NCBI RefSeq assembly: GCF_027744825.2
Contig: NC_071347.1
Span: 22,201,001-22,265,000 of the forward strand
DNA from: Synchiropus splendidus
Lineage: Eukaryota; Chordata; Actinopteri; Syngnathiformes; Callionymidae
Length of the DNA: 64,000 nt
Direction of reading: 5' to 3'
In this document: positions 52,001-64,000 of the stretch, in pieces
Numbering within the stretch: the first letter of the stretch is position 1
Layout: each line of letters begins with the position of its first letter
Notes under the pieces: model-generated
The model's database searches: none
Told to the model about the DNA's origin: nothing
Seen by the model: only the letters and a program-made list of their open reading frames with translations
Made by a program: the position numbers and the translations under genes

Positions 52001-54200
52001 CACCTCAGGCCGGGACCGATAGTACAGACACAACCTGGATTGTTGCGGTGACAAAGCCTGCGACGGCGCCATGGTCGCCTGAGTTAGACGGCTATTAAAC
52101 TTATGATAACCCAATATGAATTTCACTTTCAGGCACTTGAGCCCAGAGGTTCTGGACAGTGGTACCACATCGGGAGCCAGCACACTCCCACGATAACCGG
52201 CTCAAACAGGGACCCACCCCTCGAGTTCCCAATCCATCCACTTGTGTCCTGATAAACACAGTGGCCCCTGAGGGGCCGTAGTCAAAGCAAAGACTCTGCT
52301 CCTCACAGAAACCTCCTGATGCCCCCTAGAGGAACACCAGAGCAAACGCGACGCAGCCAAGATCCAGGAGAGCTCCTCACCAGATGGCTCTCTCAAGCGC
52401 TGACCCCATCCTGGTCGTCCTCATCCGAATCCAGGTTTCTGAGTCAACCACAAAGACGTCCACCTGGCTCAGATGTGTGTGTGTGTTTGTGTAAGCAAGT
52501 GTGAGTCCTCCAGCCTCGATAGTAAAGACAAACTCCAGCGCCGCCCTGCTGGAATTAATTACTGTCCATTACCTGTAATTACTTGTTCGCTGTCACCACC
52601 AGACAGAAGCAGAAGATGATGGAGACGGCTGAAGTTGGACGAGAGCGGAGGGGGGGGAGGAGGGGAGCAGAATCTAATGGCTGGGAGCCGTGTGTTGACA
52701 TGTGTTTCTGTCAGTCAAGGTCAAGCGGTTGTTGTCTCTTCTTTCAGTCGCCGTCCATCAGCCGCCGGCGGTGAATGGATCTGCCTTCATCGGAGGAGCT
52801 GCACCTCTGACTGCAGCTGTAATTGCCGATGATGGCGACTTCAGTCTTTTGACGGTCGGGTCACGGTGCCAAACGTGGGCTTTTATCTCCGGTGCTGCTC
52901 CGACTCCGGGTTCAGCTTCGCCGTCCATCACTCCCAAAATCTGCACGCGCGAGTGCCAGACACGGGACGGGCCTGCTGAGTTTTTCGGTGAGACTGCAGA
53001 GCTCGCTGAAGCGTGACGGCGACCACGGGTTTAGTGGTGCGCCAGATCCACAGTCTCCGATCCAATGAGTGGGCTTTCATCTTCTCACACCGACCACAAG
53101 AGGAGGTGGACAGCAGTCACAACACCTTCTACACTGAACCTAAACGCTTTCATAGGCCAGGTGTGTGTCTGGTTTAGCTGGACTTGGAAACACACCACTT
53201 CTTCACAAGACACCTCCTTGTGAGGACCTTATGCCTGTGGGGACCTTTTGGTCGGACCCTACCAATCCAAGCCTCAATTCGAGGGTTCAAACGTCAAAAT
53301 AACTGGGTGATTCTAACTGGGTTTCAGTTTGGTTCAGAGTCCTGGTTCATGACTGTGACTGTGTGTGTGTGCGTACTGGTTTAACCTGCTTGATGGCGAC
53401 CAATTCTTGACAAAATTCTATCCTTGTGAGGACCTTATGCCTTCATGTGGACCATTTGGTTGGACCCTTGAGGTTAAGCCTCAATCTGAGGATTGTAACT
53501 TCAATATAACAGGGTCATTATAATTGAATTTAAGTTTGGTTTAGGTCCAGGTTCAGGTGAGCCATGTGTTTTGGATGGTTAGGTTTAGGGGGAGAGGCTG
53601 GGGAAAGGGTGATGTGTCATGTATATAGGCATGTACACAGAATGTCTGTATTTGCACCTGTGTGTATAATGCATGCAGTACATATACATGCTGTGTGTGT
53701 GTGTGCATCTTGATGCATGCGTACATGCAGGTGTGTACACACTGATGTCAACACACGCAGCAGTGTATTCATGTCTTCATACGCCAGCGCACATCAAAAC
53801 ACCCGCCGCGTGTGTGTGCCTACTATGAAGTTTCCCTGCGGAGAGTGACCAGCAAGCTTCCACAAGTACACACTCTCCAGTGTGTGTGAAGGACACACAG
53901 CCAGGGGCAGCCGACGTGAGGACGACCAGGATGAAGGAGCCTCTCACAAGCAACCGCACAACAGAAATCACTCAACTGAAGAGCTCAGATGTTCCCTGTA
54001 AAGAGGTGAAGTCGCCGGTTGAATTCCCGGTCCTCCTAATGATCCACCTCCTCACACAGTTCCACCTCCTCCTCTCCATCTCTTTTCAGCCCCCCTCCCG
54101 CCCCTCACACAGTGCTTTCCCTCCCTCCCCTCTCACTTTCCCTCCATCGCCTCCCTCCTCCCTCCCTGACTCTCTCCTCAGAGGACCTGCTCTGTCTCTC
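49100..54200. other. Gene-free interval upstream of pax6 with candidate regulatory patches
   Basis: I found no coding exon here. Several patches are dense in homeodomain-type cores (TAAT, ATTA, TAATTA) and in plain unique sequence: about 49170-49480, 50950-51180, 51900-51990 and 52545-52600. Around developmental genes such patches often are conserved enhancers. This is inference from composition only. 5' non-coding exons of pax6 may also lie here but were not identified. Confidence 0.35.
53195..53625 (+). repeat. Dispersed TGTGAGGAC-type repeat, two tandem units
   Basis: Two related units, about 53195-53390 and 53395-53625, each begin with CCTTGTGAGGACCTTATGCC, continue with 'GGACC-TTTGGT-GGACCCT', 'AAGCCTCAAT' and 'TTTGGTT-AG', and end in the GGTTAGGTTTAGGGGGAGAG type block. 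The reverse complement occurs at 26130-26480. The class is unknown. Confidence 0.75.
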
Positions 54201-54219
54201 TCTGCACTTGTCTCTTCAG

Positions 54220-63125
<8,906 letters not shown>

Positions 63126-64000
63126 GTGAGAAGACTAGAAACACTGCCTACACTGGCTGTTGCCGATCCCATTCTCATGGAAATTTGCTTGACATTTCAA
63201 TTGTGAAATGAACAAACACACAGTCAACTCGTACTAGAACGCTCACAAAACATCAGACACGTCCACGTTTCTGTCTACAGTCGATAGCATGATTATTTTC
63301 ATCAGGAAACTAAAACAAAGCATGTGTCATTGATGTATTTTTATCTTCTATTTCAATGTTTGTGTCATTTGACTGATATCCGCACAAGCCCTTTGCTAGC
63401 TCGTGAACACTGCTAGCATTTCAGGTACTGTGGCGCGCCAACTTTGTCTGCACTTCAGCTACATAAAAGTATCTACAGCAGCTCCTCAGGTCCATCAGCA
63501 CATTAGCTCTCAGTTAGCCTTTAAGTTCATCATGTTTACAACTGCTAGCATATTAGCTAGGGTAGCATTCTACTGTCTAGTGACATTAGAGGTGCGCGAC
63601 TCAAGTCGATGCATTTAGCTGCATGTAAGCTAGCATGCATGCATGCTGCCATATACTGTCAGTACTGTTAATCGTAGCAGCAGCTCAGCATTGTTAGCGG
63701 TGTCGCTAGGTTAGACAGCTTTCTATGGCAACAATTCAGCTTTGTTAGCGCATTCACAGAGCTTTTGTAGCTACCTCTTGTTATATGAGGATCAACTTTT
63801 CACACAATACTGTTAGTTGCATTAGCACGTTAGCTTTACTGGCTCAACAACTGTGCATCACATTGACTTGACTTCTTCACTGCCACATTGGCCTCTGACA
63901 ACAGCTCTGACGGCTATAACCTTGATTTATGTCAGAAACGTCATCATTACAGAAGGACTTTCGATCATAAATATCAACGTAACATGAGTCATTCAAAAGA

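Overview
The window is vertebrate nuclear DNA, almost certainly from a ray-finned (teleost) fish. Genes are split into short GT-AG exons, the encoded proteins are clear vertebrate orthologues, the introns hold CA/TG microsatellites and decayed fish-type LINE fragments, and the Pax6 N-terminus is the extended teleost form (MPQK...WESGVASMMQNS). I read six protein-coding loci. Exon boundaries were placed by hand from splice sites, reading phase and remembered family proteins; no alignment program was run.

Left part, minus strand. far1, the fatty acyl-CoA reductase of plasmalogen synthesis, is complete in 12 coding exons (1157-9941) with a probable CpG-rich promoter near 13.0-13.56 kb. It carries a second, diverged copy of one 172-nt exon (5210-5381), giving what looks like a mutually exclusive exon pair. 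Next comes dkk3 (15037-20898, six exons, 230 aa), a secreted Dickkopf-3-like protein that appears to lack the long acidic C-terminal tail of mammalian DKK3. Then ano1, the calcium-activated chloride channel TMEM16A (22348-33497, 23 exons found, 920 aa), has a possible first coding exon at 38577-38675.

Right part, plus strand. A small tmem263-like membrane protein gene (42857-45395) has a LINE fragment in intron 1 and a directly repeated ~330-400 bp segment on either side of its first two exons. It is followed by an intronless-looking reading frame for a 328-aa protein that I do not recognise (46532-47518), built from two tandem ~113-aa repeats. The interval 49.1-54.2 kb has no recognised gene but contains patches rich in homeodomain-type TAATTA motifs. 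The first five coding exons of a Pax6-family gene (54304-63125) encode the N-terminal extension, the whole paired domain and part of the linker; the homeodomain lies beyond the right edge. No exon 5a is visible and the linker is divergent, which points to the second full-length teleost paralogue (often called Pax6.3) rather than the canonical pax6a.

The genes do not form one pathway. The grouping of far1 and dkk3 (human 11p15) with pax6 (human 11p13) suggests retained chromosomal ancestry. The repeats are remnants of RTE-like and Rex1/L2-like non-LTR retrotransposons, unclassified dispersed fish repeats, inverted-repeat elements and microsatellites.
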